A stretch of DNA of 64,000 nucleotides from Gnetum montanum (taxonomy: Eukaryota > Streptophyta > Gnetopsida > Gnetales > Gnetaceae): NCBI GenBank assembly GCA_015680685.1, contig MNCI01013629.1:307900-371899 (forward strand), read 5' to 3'. Numbering within the stretch: the stretch's first letter is position 1; every line of letters begins with the position of its first letter. Of this stretch, positions 1-11,330 are shown piece after piece. A program made the translations under genes and the position numbers. The notes beneath the pieces were generated by a model, which worked only from the letters and a program-made list of their open reading frames with translations, made no database searches and was not told where the DNA came from.

Positions 1-305
1 GCAACCGCTGCGCAGGAGGCCGAGCGACGGGAATGGAAAGCTAAATGGAACGAGCGAGAAGCCTAGTTCAACGAGCAAGAACAGGAGCAGATTCGACAGC
101 ATGAGCTCACGACGAAGGCTACTCAGGCCTAGCTCGTTGACGAGATCCGAGCCCAGGTGCGGGAGGAATTGCGGTAGGAGGATGCAGCCCATAGAGCCCA
201 GGAAGAGGCGGAAAGGGCAAAGCAGGAGCATCTATAGGAGGAGGAGGCGCAGAGACAACGCCAGCTGGATCGGGCACACGTGCACAGTGCCCGCCAGTGG
301 CTTAG
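1..305 (+). pseudogene. LINE extra ORF: charged coiled-coil segment (broken)
   Basis: Frame 1 reads as a long Glu/Arg/Gln/Ala-rich helix with scattered Trp (for example EWKAKWNERE), typical of a coiled coil. It is broken by four stops, all TAG, at 64-66, 130-132, 175-177 and 235-237. The same helix, including a LVDEI-AQV-EEL block and LDRAH-H-ARQWLRGG, is encoded on the minus strand near 25560-25900. The frame moves to frame 3 at a run of ten G at 305-314, just before the J-like domain. Role unknown; in other proteins such helices mediate self-association. Confidence 0.65.
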
Positions 306-314
306 GGGGGGGGG

Positions 315-569
315 CAATGCCCATACCTCATCTTGGGCATCAGCTGTGAGTGCTCCTGGGGGGAGCTTTGGAGACATATCCGGCGAACCTCAACGCGTTA
401 TCATCCGGATGCAGGGGATTCACCAAATGATCAGAGCAGGCGGGAGTCTGCTATGCAAGGTATCCAGCAGAACTTCATGGATACCGAGGAGCATCGCAAC
501 ACCCTGGACCTGCTCCATGAACTTGAACGTCTGCACTGCGCCTGCCGTCACTTGCCGACTCGCCCCTAA
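315..569 (+). pseudogene. LINE extra ORF: J-domain-like C-terminus with HPD
   Basis: Frame 3 reads QCPYLILGIS, then SWGELWRHIRRTSTRYHPDAG, then a third helix containing RESAMQGIQQ and HRNTLDLLHEL, and ends HCACRHLPTRP-stop at 567-569. This is the helix I / helix II / HPD / helix III order of a DnaJ J-domain, with HPD at 402-410. J-domains stimulate the ATPase of Hsp70. The copy at 25268-25480 (minus) matches it along its length, and the copy at 8275-8570 (minus) matches in outline. No initiator belongs to this piece: it continues the coiled coil upstream. The J-domain call rests on reading motifs by eye. Confidence 0.6.
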
Positions 570-878
570 GGGCCCCTCCCCCGTCGACGATACGGATCCG
601 CGCTTTTGGTTTTTGCCCCCCCCCCTCCTTGTCCCTCCTCTTCATGTTTGTGGGGGTGTGCCCCCCCCCCCTGTCTTGTTGTTGGTGGGGGGGTGCGCCC
701 CCCCCCCCGGAGAAAGTTTTGTCAGGTTGGGGTGTCGGTGTTCTCGCATGGGATTTTTCCACCTCCACCTTTTTGTTTTTGTTTTCGGTGGGCCATCTCT
801 AATGACCCTCGAACTATATACTCTTGTACTATAAGTTTTCAGTAATACAATCCCGAACATTCTCTCAAAAAAAAAAAG
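570..878 (+). other. LINE 3' UTR and poly-A tail
   Basis: Non-coding. It has several runs of 8-12 C and one run of G, then an AT-rich end with CTTGTACTATAAG and a tail of eleven A at 867-878. The run-rich composition recurs in the 3' UTR of the minus copy (25035-25267). Confidence 0.65.
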
Positions 879-2300
879 GCACTGGTGGTCCTGGCCCTCC
901 TAGATGTGTTAGCAGTAGCAGAGAAAAATTTGGTGTTCTAGTCCCACTCTTTTAACCATCTAGCCCTAGAGTGTTCTTGCCAATAAGCTTCCTCCTCCTC
1001 CAAGAGCTTCAATATCTCCTACAGCACAATAGACTCCTCCTTCAACAAGTCTTGTCTATGTTCTTGTATTAGTTGTATTTGATTCAAGTTTGCAACTTGA
1101 TATTGTTCCATGTGCTTAAAAGCATATTTATCTTATTTAGCTTGCAATCCTATTCCCTACTTGATGTGATTCAAGCTCTATTTGAGAAAGACATGCAGCT
1201 CAAGCTGCCTTGGGCAAGAGGCCTAGATATCCAAGAAGAGTTGCCTTAGCCATAGCTTCTTCAACTAGACACATTCAAAAGGGAAGTGAGGGGTCATTCT
1301 AAGGTTAGGGTTGTCCCTAATAGAGCATAGAACCAGCCTATGATTAGAAGCCCTCCATTCCAAGTCCATAGTAGTGACACATTTATCAATAACCATTGAG
1401 GTGCTAACCTAAACACAATCAATTCTAGACATCACATGATCAGGTCCTCTTCTGTTGCTACTCCATGTGAACCGGCATTCTTGAATCTCTAGGTCCACAA
1501 GGTTGAAGTCACTAAGAAACTTCAAGAATTCCTCACTTCTTTGCAGTTCCATGGAACCTCCTCCAATTTTCTCCCAATCATACAATCTCTGATTAAAATC
1601 CACTACCATAATCCAAGCATTATGATCCAATACCTTGGATGCCACTACCTAGAGTTCATGGATGTGATCAACCCAAGACTAAGGGCCATAGAATTTTGTG
1701 AGGCATGCCCTCATTGTGTGAAAATGAAAGGTCGAGCTCTAATTAAAAGTATGCATAGAGGTTGCCTACATTCTAGAAATTGTTGCCAATCCCCCCATCC
1801 AACCTTTGGAGTCCACAAAAAAAGAGAACCACCCTAGCCATATCAAAAAATGTGACTGCATGTGCTAGAGCTTCGTTTCTTGGGAGGCACACAATGTCAA
1901 AATCCTATTGCTTAACCAAATCCTTAAGGGTATTTCTTTTATATGAGGTACCCTATCCCCTACAATTCTAGGACAGAATCTTCATGGTCTACTATTAGAC
2001 TATTTTTTGGTAGACTTCCTTGAGGGTCCCTAAATGCCCAATTTCAAATCATGTGTCCTTTTCTTAATTCTAGTGTCTTTGAGACTTGGCCTACTAACCT
2101 TTTTGGTCTCTACACAACTTTGAATCCATTTTTTTTCCTTGAAAATCTTCCATTTTGTAGGTTCAAAGCGTAGAGTGGACAGCCCCCTCAAAGGGATCAC
2201 CCAACAATCAAGCGGAGGAAGCTCCCCAAGGGCATGGACCAAGTCATTTTCATCCTGGACCTTCTAACTACCATGAGGAATCTCCTCCCCTTTCTGAAAA
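879..2300 (-). mobile_element. LINE (L1-type) 5' part: ORF1 end, endonuclease, pre-RT region
   Basis: On the minus strand this reads from an ORF1 tail (about 2300-2000), through an AP-type endonuclease (about 1994-1400), to the stretch before reverse transcriptase (about 1400-880), which contains a WLKEWDQNTKFF-like motif. It stops where the poly-A of the plus-strand LINE begins at 878, so it is truncated by that insertion. RT and everything downstream are absent from the window. It lies in the GH2 intron downstream of exon 3. Confidence 0.7.
1409..1994 (-). pseudogene. LINE ORF2 AP-endonuclease domain (broken)
   Basis: The domain starts at ATG 1994 (minus) with MKILS-stop-NCRG, the usual plant LINE ORF2 start MKILSWNCRG with the Trp codon changed to TAG. 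Frame-shifted QETKL follows. The last block is open at 1409-1645, with WIMVVDFNQ and then FTWSSNRRGPDHVMSRID, which match the catalytic and C-terminal motifs of the exonuclease-endonuclease-phosphatase fold. This domain nicks target DNA to prime reverse transcription. Several frame breaks make it non-functional. Confidence 0.7.
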
Positions 2301-3388
<1,088 letters not shown>

Positions 3389-3841
3389 TCAACATAATTC
3401 TGTCCAAAACAATTGAGCAAATCAAACACTTCTTTATTTTACAAAACATTTTCAGAAATTTTCAAGGAAAAGTTCTGTAAAACATATACAAAACATCAGC
3501 ATAAAGTTGCTCTCAACAGAAACATGAATTTTCAGGCATACCAAAAAAATAAAAGAACCAAAATGTCAAACATGGTGTAGATAATAGAGCCATGTCTACC
3601 AAAACCATATCTAGCAAGAAGCCATTGCTGATTATTTTGAAAACTCATAATTAAGTTTCTAACAATGCAGTTATAACATAATTTTGTTAAGTCCAGGAAA
3701 TATATTTTTGATTCTTAATGAGTCTTTAACAATTACATTTGATGCCATCATTATCATCCTGACATTATCTGAACTACGTAGGGTCAGTTATATAACTGAA
3801 TTCTTTTCCACTAGTCACTTCTATTAAAAACCAAATTAGCA

Positions 3842-4160
3842 TTAATATCCAAATCTTGGACATTTTACTTTATACTTGCAAACCACATGTTTTGATCTAC
3901 CTCTTTGTTGTTTCTGCTCAGCTCTAATAAAGTACCCACTTCTAACAGGTTCATTCTCTAGTTTTCTCAGCACCTGACCAAAACATCTAAGACACCATTC
4001 CTTAATCTTTTCATCTATGGATGTTACCCCCAAACTCTCTACTAAGAGAGTTGTTAATTTGATCTTTCTTAGTGACACTAAACATCCATCCTAGCAGCAC
4101 ACCATTAGCTTCTTCTGATTTCATCCAACTTACTTCAACTTTGTTTGTCACTGTTAGAAT
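3842..4160 (-). pseudogene. RTE-type LINE reverse transcriptase C-terminus (remnant)
   Basis: The minus strand reads LGVTSIDEKIKEWCLRCFGQ followed by a PVRSGYF block and QRGRSK. This corresponds to the well-known end of RTE-clade and related plant LINE polyproteins (GV-SI-DKM-E-RLRWFGHV, then APVR, then RGRGRPK). Upstream to about 4160 a frame-shifted stretch fits the preceding EMRMLRWMCG block. Only about 100 residues survive. It is a different LINE family from the coiled-coil/J LINE. Confidence 0.65.
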
Positions 4161-6184
4161 ATACTCCTAAGTTAGATATAATCATTAGTTTCTTAATTTA
4201 ATCCAAGAGCAATTACAAAAGATCACAATGCTTCACAAAAAGATTCAACTCATTACGAAGTATAAGAGAGCACAAGTCCTCGCTTTCTATGTAAGAATAG
4301 GTGAACAAGAAGAATAAGAAGGAAGAAGACAAGAAGTAAAAGAAGAAGATAAGTACATGTAAATAATGGAGTATTGGAACAATAAGTAAACTCTATCTAA
4401 GAAAGAAAAACAAACCATTCGTATAGGAGCATCTCTCACTATTTTCACCAATTATGAATGCCAAGAAGATGAAGTGATTCGTAAAAGGACAAAGTAGAAA
4501 TGCGCTACACCATATAAGCAAATAAGTACATCAAAAACTTATCAATTATGAAGAACTGATAAGCAAGTGTTGCAGGAGACATATGTGATCCCTATAGCAT
4601 AGGATCCAGTTTCTTAAAAAAGAACCAAAGATCCCAATTGAGCCATATGTAGCTTCGTCCAAGTTCTTAAAGAAGAAAAGAAGGCCATCTAAAAGGTTAT
4701 GATGGAAAAAGAAATAAAGACTTACAAAGAAGTAAGTCATAAGACAATGCAACTAAGATAGGAGTGGCTTAGCAAAGGTAAGAGAAAAATTGGTGCAATT
4801 AACTTGAAGGAGCAAACTACAGTGTGAGACTGTGATAAGTCCACACCCAAGAGTTCATAATATAATGAGTTACAAACAACAATTGTAAGTGTACTGTAAC
4901 CTTATGATGAATAAGCAGATACAATCCAAATGAAAATACACTATCAAAGAAGAAGCAGCACCATTGAAACACAAGAAGTTCTTCTAAACTTAGCATAGTC
5001 GAACTTGGAGATATAGCAAGCCCAATGATGATGACTATGAATTACCAAAACAAGAAATAGTACTAGTTGTAGACTATCTATGATAGCTTATGACCAGTAC
5101 CAAGTTACAGAATCAAGATAATGTAACTTTGTTCATCATAAGACAATTCATAAGTAGTTAATTTAGTAAGACTTATGATACTCACAACTATAGAGGATTA
5201 TGAGAAGCAACAATCATTACGAAAAGAGTTATGATATTTTGATTCCACACTATTACCTCTTAGTCATTAGATCTTGGAAGATTTGTGGAGTTGCCATTAG
5301 GCATAAAGTCAAACTCCAAGATAATTTCAGAGCAAGAAGGAGAGATTAGCACTAAACATGGTACAAGAGCTAGTTCATGGAAAAGAAATGATGAAGACTA
5401 GCACAAATCAAAGAAAAAATAGAAACCATTATAACTCATAAACAAAAAGGTCTATACTTAAAGGTTAAAATTCCAAGGTAGGTAGGACCAATGGTAGGCA
5501 AGAAATAAAATATCCTTAAGAGTTTTGAGATGGTTTAAGAAAAGCCACATGATAACTCAAGAGCATCATAATGATGATGCAACATGGAAGCCTCAGCTAA
5601 GAAGCCTTGGAAAATGTCACTAAAGTGCAATGAAGGAGAGATCATATACAAGCAAAGAATAAATTGTTCATGAGAATCAGAAGGCCGAGGCAATCAAGGG
5701 AACTAGTGAAAGAAATGATATAGCATCAGAGATCTCATAATAAGTAGACGAGAATTAAGAGATCATGATGTTAGATATTGCACAACAAACAACTCCATCT
5801 AAGTAAACTAAGTTTATAAGAAGCTAACGAAGACTTAAGATACTCACAACTGCAAAGGATTATGATAAGCAATTATCATTAAGAAGAAAGTCATGATCTT
5901 TCGATTCCAGAATATTACCTCTTACTCATAATATCCTAGATGATTTGTAGAGTTGCCATTAGGCTTAAAGTCAAACTCCAATAGTCACATCATTGTTAAT
6001 CTTACTGTCTATTTGAACACATAACCCAAGTATTTAAATTGTTTATTTAAATAAGTTCTTGGTTTTAAATTCTAATCTATATATCTTCATTACTCACTTC
6101 TCCACTAAAATTGCACTACATATATTCTATTTTACTTCTATTGATCCTCAGCCAAGGGATAACAATTACTATTGTGCAATGTAA
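4161..6184. repeat. AT-rich decayed repeat DNA with a 165-bp direct repeat
   Basis: I see no gene here. The sequence is rich in AAG/GAA triplets. A segment of about 165 bp at 5163-5325 recurs at 5817-5982 in the same orientation; both copies contain ACTTA-GATACTCACAACT and end near GAGTTGCCATTAGGC-TAAAGTCAAACTCCAA. This suggests a tandem duplication with a period near 654 bp, or two pieces of one transposon. It lies just upstream of the Copia fragment and could be its missing 5' part, but no coding match was found. Confidence 0.45.
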
Positions 6185-7565
6185 TTTAAAACCAAGTATA
6201 ATGAAAAGAATGAAGTTACAGTGTGCAAAGCAAGACTTGTTGCAAAAGAATTTAAGTAAAAGAAGCATATAGATTATAATGAGATATTTGCACCAGTTGC
6301 AATATTTAAGATAATTAAATTCATCCTCTCCATTATTATGCATTATAGCATCAAACTCCACCAAATGGATGTAAATTCAGCCTTCCTTAATGGATGCTTG
6401 GAAGAAGAAGTCTACATAGAACAGCCTGTTCTGAAGAAAGGAGAAGAGAAAAAGGTATGTGAACTCTCAAAAGCCCTATCCGGCTTAAAACAAGCCCCCA
6501 GAGTCTAGTTCCATATGATAAATAAATATCTTTTGATAATGGATACAAATCATGTTCTCTGAACAAACACTTTACTACAAGCATTTAAGAAAAGAATTTA
6601 TCTTGATATAATTGTATGTTGATCTTGTTTTTTGTGGGACTATTAAAAGTCTTGTTGATGGATTTAAGAAAATTTAATGAGAAAGTTTGAAATGGTCTTG
6701 GGCTTATTAAAATACTTCTTGAAAATTCAAGTAGACCAACAAGAAAATTGTTTCAAAATACAAGAATCAAAATATGCACAAGCAATATTAGAGAAGTACA
6801 GAATCAATGGAGAAAAACTAGTTTCTACTCCACTACCTAAAGAGTGGAAGCTCAACACAAAAGATGATACTCCACTAGTAGATGCCACATATTATAGAAG
6901 AATTATTGGCTCACTTAGATTTTGTGTCAAGAAGACCTGATTTAGAATTTACTACATCATACCTATCAAGATTTATGGAAGAGCCTAGAGCTTCTCACTT
7001 CACTTCACACATGTTGTCGAATTTATAAAAGGCACTTATGATTATGGCCTAAAATCTGTCAAAGGAGATGAAAGACTTCATGCATATTCAGATGTTTGAT
7101 TGCGGAGGTAACATAAATGATAGAAAATCAACATCAGGTTTTCTTATTTAATATGGGCCTAAACCCAGCTATTGGAAATCTAGAAAGCAATCTTGTGTGA
7201 GTCTATCCTCATGTGAAGCTGAATTCATATCTATGGCTGAATGTCTACGGCACATCTTATGGTTCAAAAAGATTTTATCACAAATTTGGTTTCAAATTCA
7301 AACACCCATTGATCTTTTCATTGATAATACAGCTATAATTAATCTTTCAAAGGAGCGTGTACTCCACAAAAAATCAGAACACATCAGCCTAAAGGATTAT
7401 TTCATCAAAGATGAAGTCAATGAGGGCACTATCAAGTCTTTATATTTGGAAACCAAATACCAATTGGTTGGTATCTTCACTGAGCAAATCATTACAAGTA
7501 AGCTCAAGCAACACATAGAGGAAATTGATATCACAAAGAGGAAAATGAAGAACAAAGATGTCTAA
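6185..7565 (+). pseudogene. Ty1/Copia pol remnant A (RT and RNase H)
   Basis: The plus strand carries a broken Copia polyprotein. First comes the start of RT (TKYNEKNEV-VCKARLVAKEF near 6196), then QMDVNSAFLNG near 6365 and SGLKQAPR near 6480. An open block at 6677-6940 has LKYFLKIQVDQ and DATYYRRIIGSLRF. The RNase H end at 7197-7565 has SLSSCEAEFISMAE, DNTAIINLSKE and LHKKSEHISLKDYF. Gag, protease and integrase are missing. It has multiple stops and frame changes and lies in GH2 intron 2, antisense to the gene. Confidence 0.8.
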
Positions 7566-7924
7566 TTCTCTCATCTCTCATCACTCCCATTCCATCCTAA
7601 AGGAAGGATTACCAATTTGTAGAATGGATGGGAGCTCTTACACATTTATCATTTCATATTTCCTTGTTTGTTACCATTTCTCCTTTATTTTCGTGATTTT
7701 AATTACAAGATTTGGCTCATGTATATAAAAATTTCCAAAAATGAAAAATTTCAAATGTAAAGCATAATGTTGCCATAACATGTCTAAATTGGCAAAATTT
7801 GGGCCAACCTTCGCTATAAATTAGGTCTCTCCTCACACCTCATCAAGAGAGGCCTTTTTTCATTTTGTCATTGTTCATTTCAAAGATCAAGGGTTTGAAG
7901 CAGTTTCAAAGAGTTTCAGAAGAC
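7566..7924 (+). other. Probable Copia A 3' flank / partial LTR
   Basis: Non-coding AT-rich sequence directly after the Copia RNase H stop, with a purine-rich AAAGGAAGGA near 7602 that could be the polypurine tract. TATAAA at 7815-7820 is followed by a TC-rich stretch, as in an LTR promoter. No second LTR was found to fix the ends. It stops where minus-strand LINE sequence starts. Confidence 0.4.
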
Positions 7925-8269
7925 CCTCCCCTACCCACACAGGCCAAATCCAAAGAAAGGGGAGAAATGCCCCCCAACTAACATAGGCCCAAACAGGCCA
8001 AAATCTAGAAGGGGAGAAACACCCCTAGACAGGTGTAGGGGGGAAGCACTCCCAAAAGACAGCAGACCACAAAGACAAGGGAGGAGTACCCCTTTTAACC
8101 ACAAAACAAAGAAAGCACATTCAAAAGAACAAAAAGGTCCACTCAAGTGGTGTGCATCGTGAAATGACTTGTCAGAACCAAAAAAGACCAAACTAGAAAC
8201 AAGAAACAAACAACAACGGGCCCTAACAAGAGAATTAAAGGGCCAAACTTAGGCAGCAGGGGCCCCTTA

Positions 8270-8640
8270 ATTAGGGTGGGGCAATCGGGAACAGGCACAC
8301 CTGGGTTGCACCCTAAAGTGGACCCTATCCAAGATCTTGTGCTCATGCTAGGAGGTCATAAAGGCAGCTACCTCTTGGAATTTGAGGAACTTCTCTTCCT
8401 TGCTTCACCTTTCCTCAAGATGTTTGTTCTTCGTTTTGTCTAGGTGAAATTCTAAGGCAACAAAATGAATGTAGTGGCACAAAGCTATCCATGTCACGCT
8501 CCAGTTGATATTCATAATCACATAGGGACAATGTCCTTCAAGGAGCTAGCGCCTAGCATCCAACTCGTAGGCCTAATCCAAGTGAGCATTCATCTATTGC
8601 TCTTCCAAGGTAGCCCTAACCCTTTGTTCCTCAGCCACAA
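8270..8640 (-). pseudogene. LINE extra ORF: coiled-coil end and decayed J-like domain
   Basis: One frame runs from 8640 to a final TAA at about 8270 with no indel, broken by four TAG and one TGA. It reads VAEEQRVRATLEEQ, then HCPYVIMNINWSVTWIALCHYIHFVALEFHLDKTKNK (pieces at 8535-8425), a third helix with KEEKFLKFQEVAAF, and RCACSRLP at the end. Position and spacing match the J-domain-like part of the other copies. The HPD triad is HLD here (8438-8446), which in known J-domains abolishes Hsp70 stimulation. The Cys-Ala-Cys tail is kept. Confidence 0.6.
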
Positions 8641-9179
8641 CAGCTTGAATCTTCCTTTGTTCCTATTCCCTAAGAATCTCCTCCCTGATCTGCCTTCTCA
8701 ATTCCCCCTCCCTTTCTTGCCACATGGTGGCATCCCACCATTCTTGTTATCAATGTCGCTCTTCAACTTCCTCCTTGTACCTAAGGCATTCCGCCTAGGC
8801 CCTAGCCTACACGTTAAGGACTTGTTGTAGAAGCACCACCTCCCACCGAACCCACTCCTCCTCCAACACCCTAGCCTTTGTATCTGCCACTGTTTGATAG
8901 AGTTTTTCCTCAAAGTCAACTTGCATCTCTCGATGCAAGGTTGTGAGCTCCAACAACAGCACATTCACCCTCTAGAGGGTGGCTAAGGAGGATTCACCAG
9001 GAAACCCCCTATGTGGGGGCCGAAGAAGAAGAGGCCCCCTCAACTAGACACCGCCTACCATACACACATATAACTTGCACAAGCCAGGTCAGCAGCATTG
9101 TGGGCTACACAACCTGCCAAAGCACTAGAATGAGGCCCGAATGTTGCCCCCTTCGCTCACAGCATAGAGATGCCAAAAA

Positions 9180-9335
9180 GAATTTGGGAAGATTAACTGG
9201 TCTAATTGTCCACATGCACTTCAAAAAGGTGAAATGAGCCCCTTGCAACTTCCAAACATTTCCTAACTGCACAAAATAACGATCAACAAGCTTAGCCGTT
9301 GCCTACCAAATGGGAGGCAATGCAAACTGTGGGAC
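9180..9335 (-). pseudogene. LINE extra ORF: conserved globular segment
   Basis: The minus strand reads ATAKLVDRYFVQLGNVWKLQ, GAHFTFLKCMW and NLPKFFLASL. The plus LINE encodes the matching ATILVKWYFIQSGYPHKL, GVHFMFLKHM and NVLQYFWDS at about 17711-17850. The two share YF-Q-G---KL-G-HF-FLK-M over about 45 residues. I do not recognise the domain. Its place between the zf-RVT-like region and the coiled coil is the same in both copies. Confidence 0.55.
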
Positions 9336-10133
9336 ACCCACTGGCAATTTTTGAAATGGAGCCTGGGAAGAAGCCCTTGGCATCCTACAATCCCCACCCT
9401 ATCAGAAGCACAACCTCACCCACCGTTGGCACCCCCAAGTAGTCCACGAGGGTGGCCTTGGTCAAACTAATGCGAACTCCCCAAAAGGTCATGGAGTCCC
9501 CCCTCCATTGCTTCTAGAAGCTAGCGTTAGGTAGTTATGGATTGCCCACGAGCAACAGCAAGACATCAGCCCATCCCATTCGTGCCACAATCTCCCACAA
9601 CTCCTAATTCTAACTAAACTACTTTGCCTCAAGTTTGTATGTCGGGGCTACCCGATGACAATGGTAGCTTTAGCCCACAAATTTTGTGCAAGGAGGGTTG
9701 TACATGCACAGGAGGTGAGCAGCGTAGCTTTGAAGATCTTCGTGTTTTTGGCCTTCCAAATATTCCACAACACCGCCATACCAAAGGAGTCACCAAATGC
9801 CTACAAAGAGGGATGAAGAGCCACAGCTACCCACACAACCACAGCATATGAATAGTGCAGGAAGAGATGTGATGCAGTCTCCTTGCATGTGTCACAAATG
9901 CGACAGCTATAAGTATTAATTACCCCCCACACCTTAAGCCCCGTCTAGACCTATAGTGCACCATGAATTAAGAGCCAGGCAAAATATTTAAGTTTTTCAA
10001 GAAACCAACCCTTCCACATGTGCCATCAACTACCTTGTGTAGGATATTTGAATTTGATCATTTCTCTCACCTGTAGCCCCATTATCCCAACTTGAACAAG
10101 TGTATGAACATGGGCACAAATTTTCCACCAAGC

Positions 10134-10406
10134 CTATGAGTCTCCTAATGTGGCCACCCAAGGTGTATACTTGGTAGTCATAATGTGTGCCCACTGTGGT
10201 CTACTTTCATGGTCCTGCACAAGTTGATTGATGACATTGTAATGTCCCATAAGAAACGCATCCTCAAATTTTAACATGCCCAACCCCCCTGCAAGCTTGG
10301 GCCTAACCACCATGTCCCAACAAACCAAGTGTAGTTGATTGCCTCCTTTGCCCCTAGACCAAACAAAATTTTTTATGATCTGCTTGACTCCTCCATCTTT
10401 ACTCAT
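10134..10406 (-). pseudogene. LINE ORF2 post-RT region
   Basis: Open for 90 codons: IIKNFVWSRGKGGNQLHLVCW, then RPKLAGGLGMLKFEDAF. This is the stretch between RT and the C-terminal zinc finger in plant L1-type LINEs (compare SLIKDFVWSRDKG and ARPKTARGIDLLKFKD at 16640-16790 of the plus LINE here). Downstream on the minus strand, CRICDTCKETASHLFLH near 9910 is a zf-RVT-like Cys/His block. Confidence 0.75.
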
Positions 10407-10833
10407 TGTTCCTCCTCCTATTGTCGTTCCTCAACCCACCTAGCTTTGTCCAGCAGTTCCCTACAAATTTGAATTCGTAAATATTAAGTTCAACAGCCTT
10501 GTGGGCCTCAGCATCCTTCTTGATGAATTGATCTAATTCTTTGGCAATCCAAGCAATCTGCTTTGCAGCTACCTCCACATGGTAAACCCACTCATGAGCC
10601 TCTGCTTGAATAGCAGACAGCTACGTACTTAACAACCACTCATTCCACCTCCCACCTAGCATCAACAAGCGGTGAGGATAAGAAGGGAAAAAAATAGAGT
10701 CCCCCAGACCCCTCATCCAATCACATCTCCCCTACAACATGTTCTGTTAGGCTTGGATTCGTAGGGTCCATATGCACAGTACAATCCTCACGAAAATAGA
10801 AGAGCCTAACTCTGGCTGCCAGATTGGCCCTTC
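10407..10833 (-). other. Coiled-coil coding scrap, probably LINE
   Basis: The minus strand has frame-shifted charged helical sequence (AKQIAWIAKELDQFIKKDAE, then ELLDKARWVEERQ) resembling the coiled coil of the local LINE family, although it sits before RT-end sequence. It may be a separate fragment or a rearranged copy. About 10690-10833 holds nothing I recognise. Confidence 0.35.
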
Positions 10834-11330
10834 TTATTTGCATTTCTTGGTTGATTCTTTACTTTGTTGCGCCTTTGGTTTTTCTTCAAGTATTGAAATA
10901 TTTTCTTGCTTTCTTGCTTGTTCACTTTTGTTTTGCCCTCTTTTGCTCCTTGGTGTCTTGGACTCTTCTTTTACAGTTTCATTTGCACCCTCCTTGAATT
11001 GACATTTCTTTTGAAGGAATTCCCACATTTCTTTGCTAGTTTTCCAATTTGAAATAGAATTTCTAATGTTACCATAAACCGAATTGCATATAATTCCTTT
11101 TGACATGCTTTTTCTTTTGCACATTTTTAAAATTCCTTCTTCAAATTTTCGTTCATACTCCTTGGTTTTGCAATACCTTTGTGTACAACATTCTAGGCAT
11201 CATTCAACTGCAAATAGCATCATTATCAAACGTACCCACAATTTGAAATTTTGAGTGTCATCATAAATTAGGTTGCACCTTGAATAATTATTATCTCTAT
11301 CTCCCATGGCTTCAACCTACATCTTAGATA
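10834..11330 (-). pseudogene. Ty1/Copia gag remnant (UBN2-type)
   Basis: The minus strand starts MGDRDNN near 11307 and runs through DDTQNFKLWVRLIMMLF and a frame break into an open block (11124-10834) with SKGIICNSVYGNI and KTSKEMWEFLQKK. This is the plant Copia gag pattern (W--M---L, then A-G-I--S----I--I--A-TAKEMWE-L). A Lys/Glu/Ser-rich tail follows. No zinc knuckle, protease or pol follows before LINE sequence begins. Confidence 0.65.

Larger units (their letters stand above)
1..878 (+). mobile_element. LINE 3'-terminal fragment (extra ORF, 3' UTR, poly-A)
   Basis: The 3' end of a non-LTR retrotransposon enters from the left edge. It contains a coiled-coil coding stretch, a J-domain-like stretch, a C- and G-run-rich 3' UTR and an A tail at 867-878. 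The same order occurs in reverse at 25019-25900, where the 3' ends match closely (a CTTGTACTATA motif, then CAGTAATA-AATCCCGA, then CTCTCAAAA). The tail abuts minus-strand LINE sequence that starts at 879, so this copy appears to have inserted into another LINE. It is decayed by in-frame TAG stops and one frame change. I infer the family from the poly-A end and from the linked copies that carry endonuclease and reverse transcriptase. Confidence 0.8.
7925..10406 (-). mobile_element. LINE 3' half: RT C-terminus, zinc finger, extra ORF with J-like domain, 3' UTR
   Basis: Minus strand, in order: post-RT thumb region (10406-10134), zinc-binding zf-RVT-like block (about 9920-9840), the conserved extra-ORF segment (about 9335-9180), coiled coil (about 8960-8590), J-like domain (about 8575-8270) and GC-rich 3' UTR (to about 7925). 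The 5' half is missing and I see no clear poly-A at the left end. It shares the extra ORF with the LINE pieces at 1-878, 12790-18657 and 25019-26070, which defines the family. Confidence 0.7.

Noticed and set aside
660-712. C- and G-runs as a G-quadruplex control element
   Set aside because: They lie in a LINE 3' UTR with variable runs among copies; no evidence of function.
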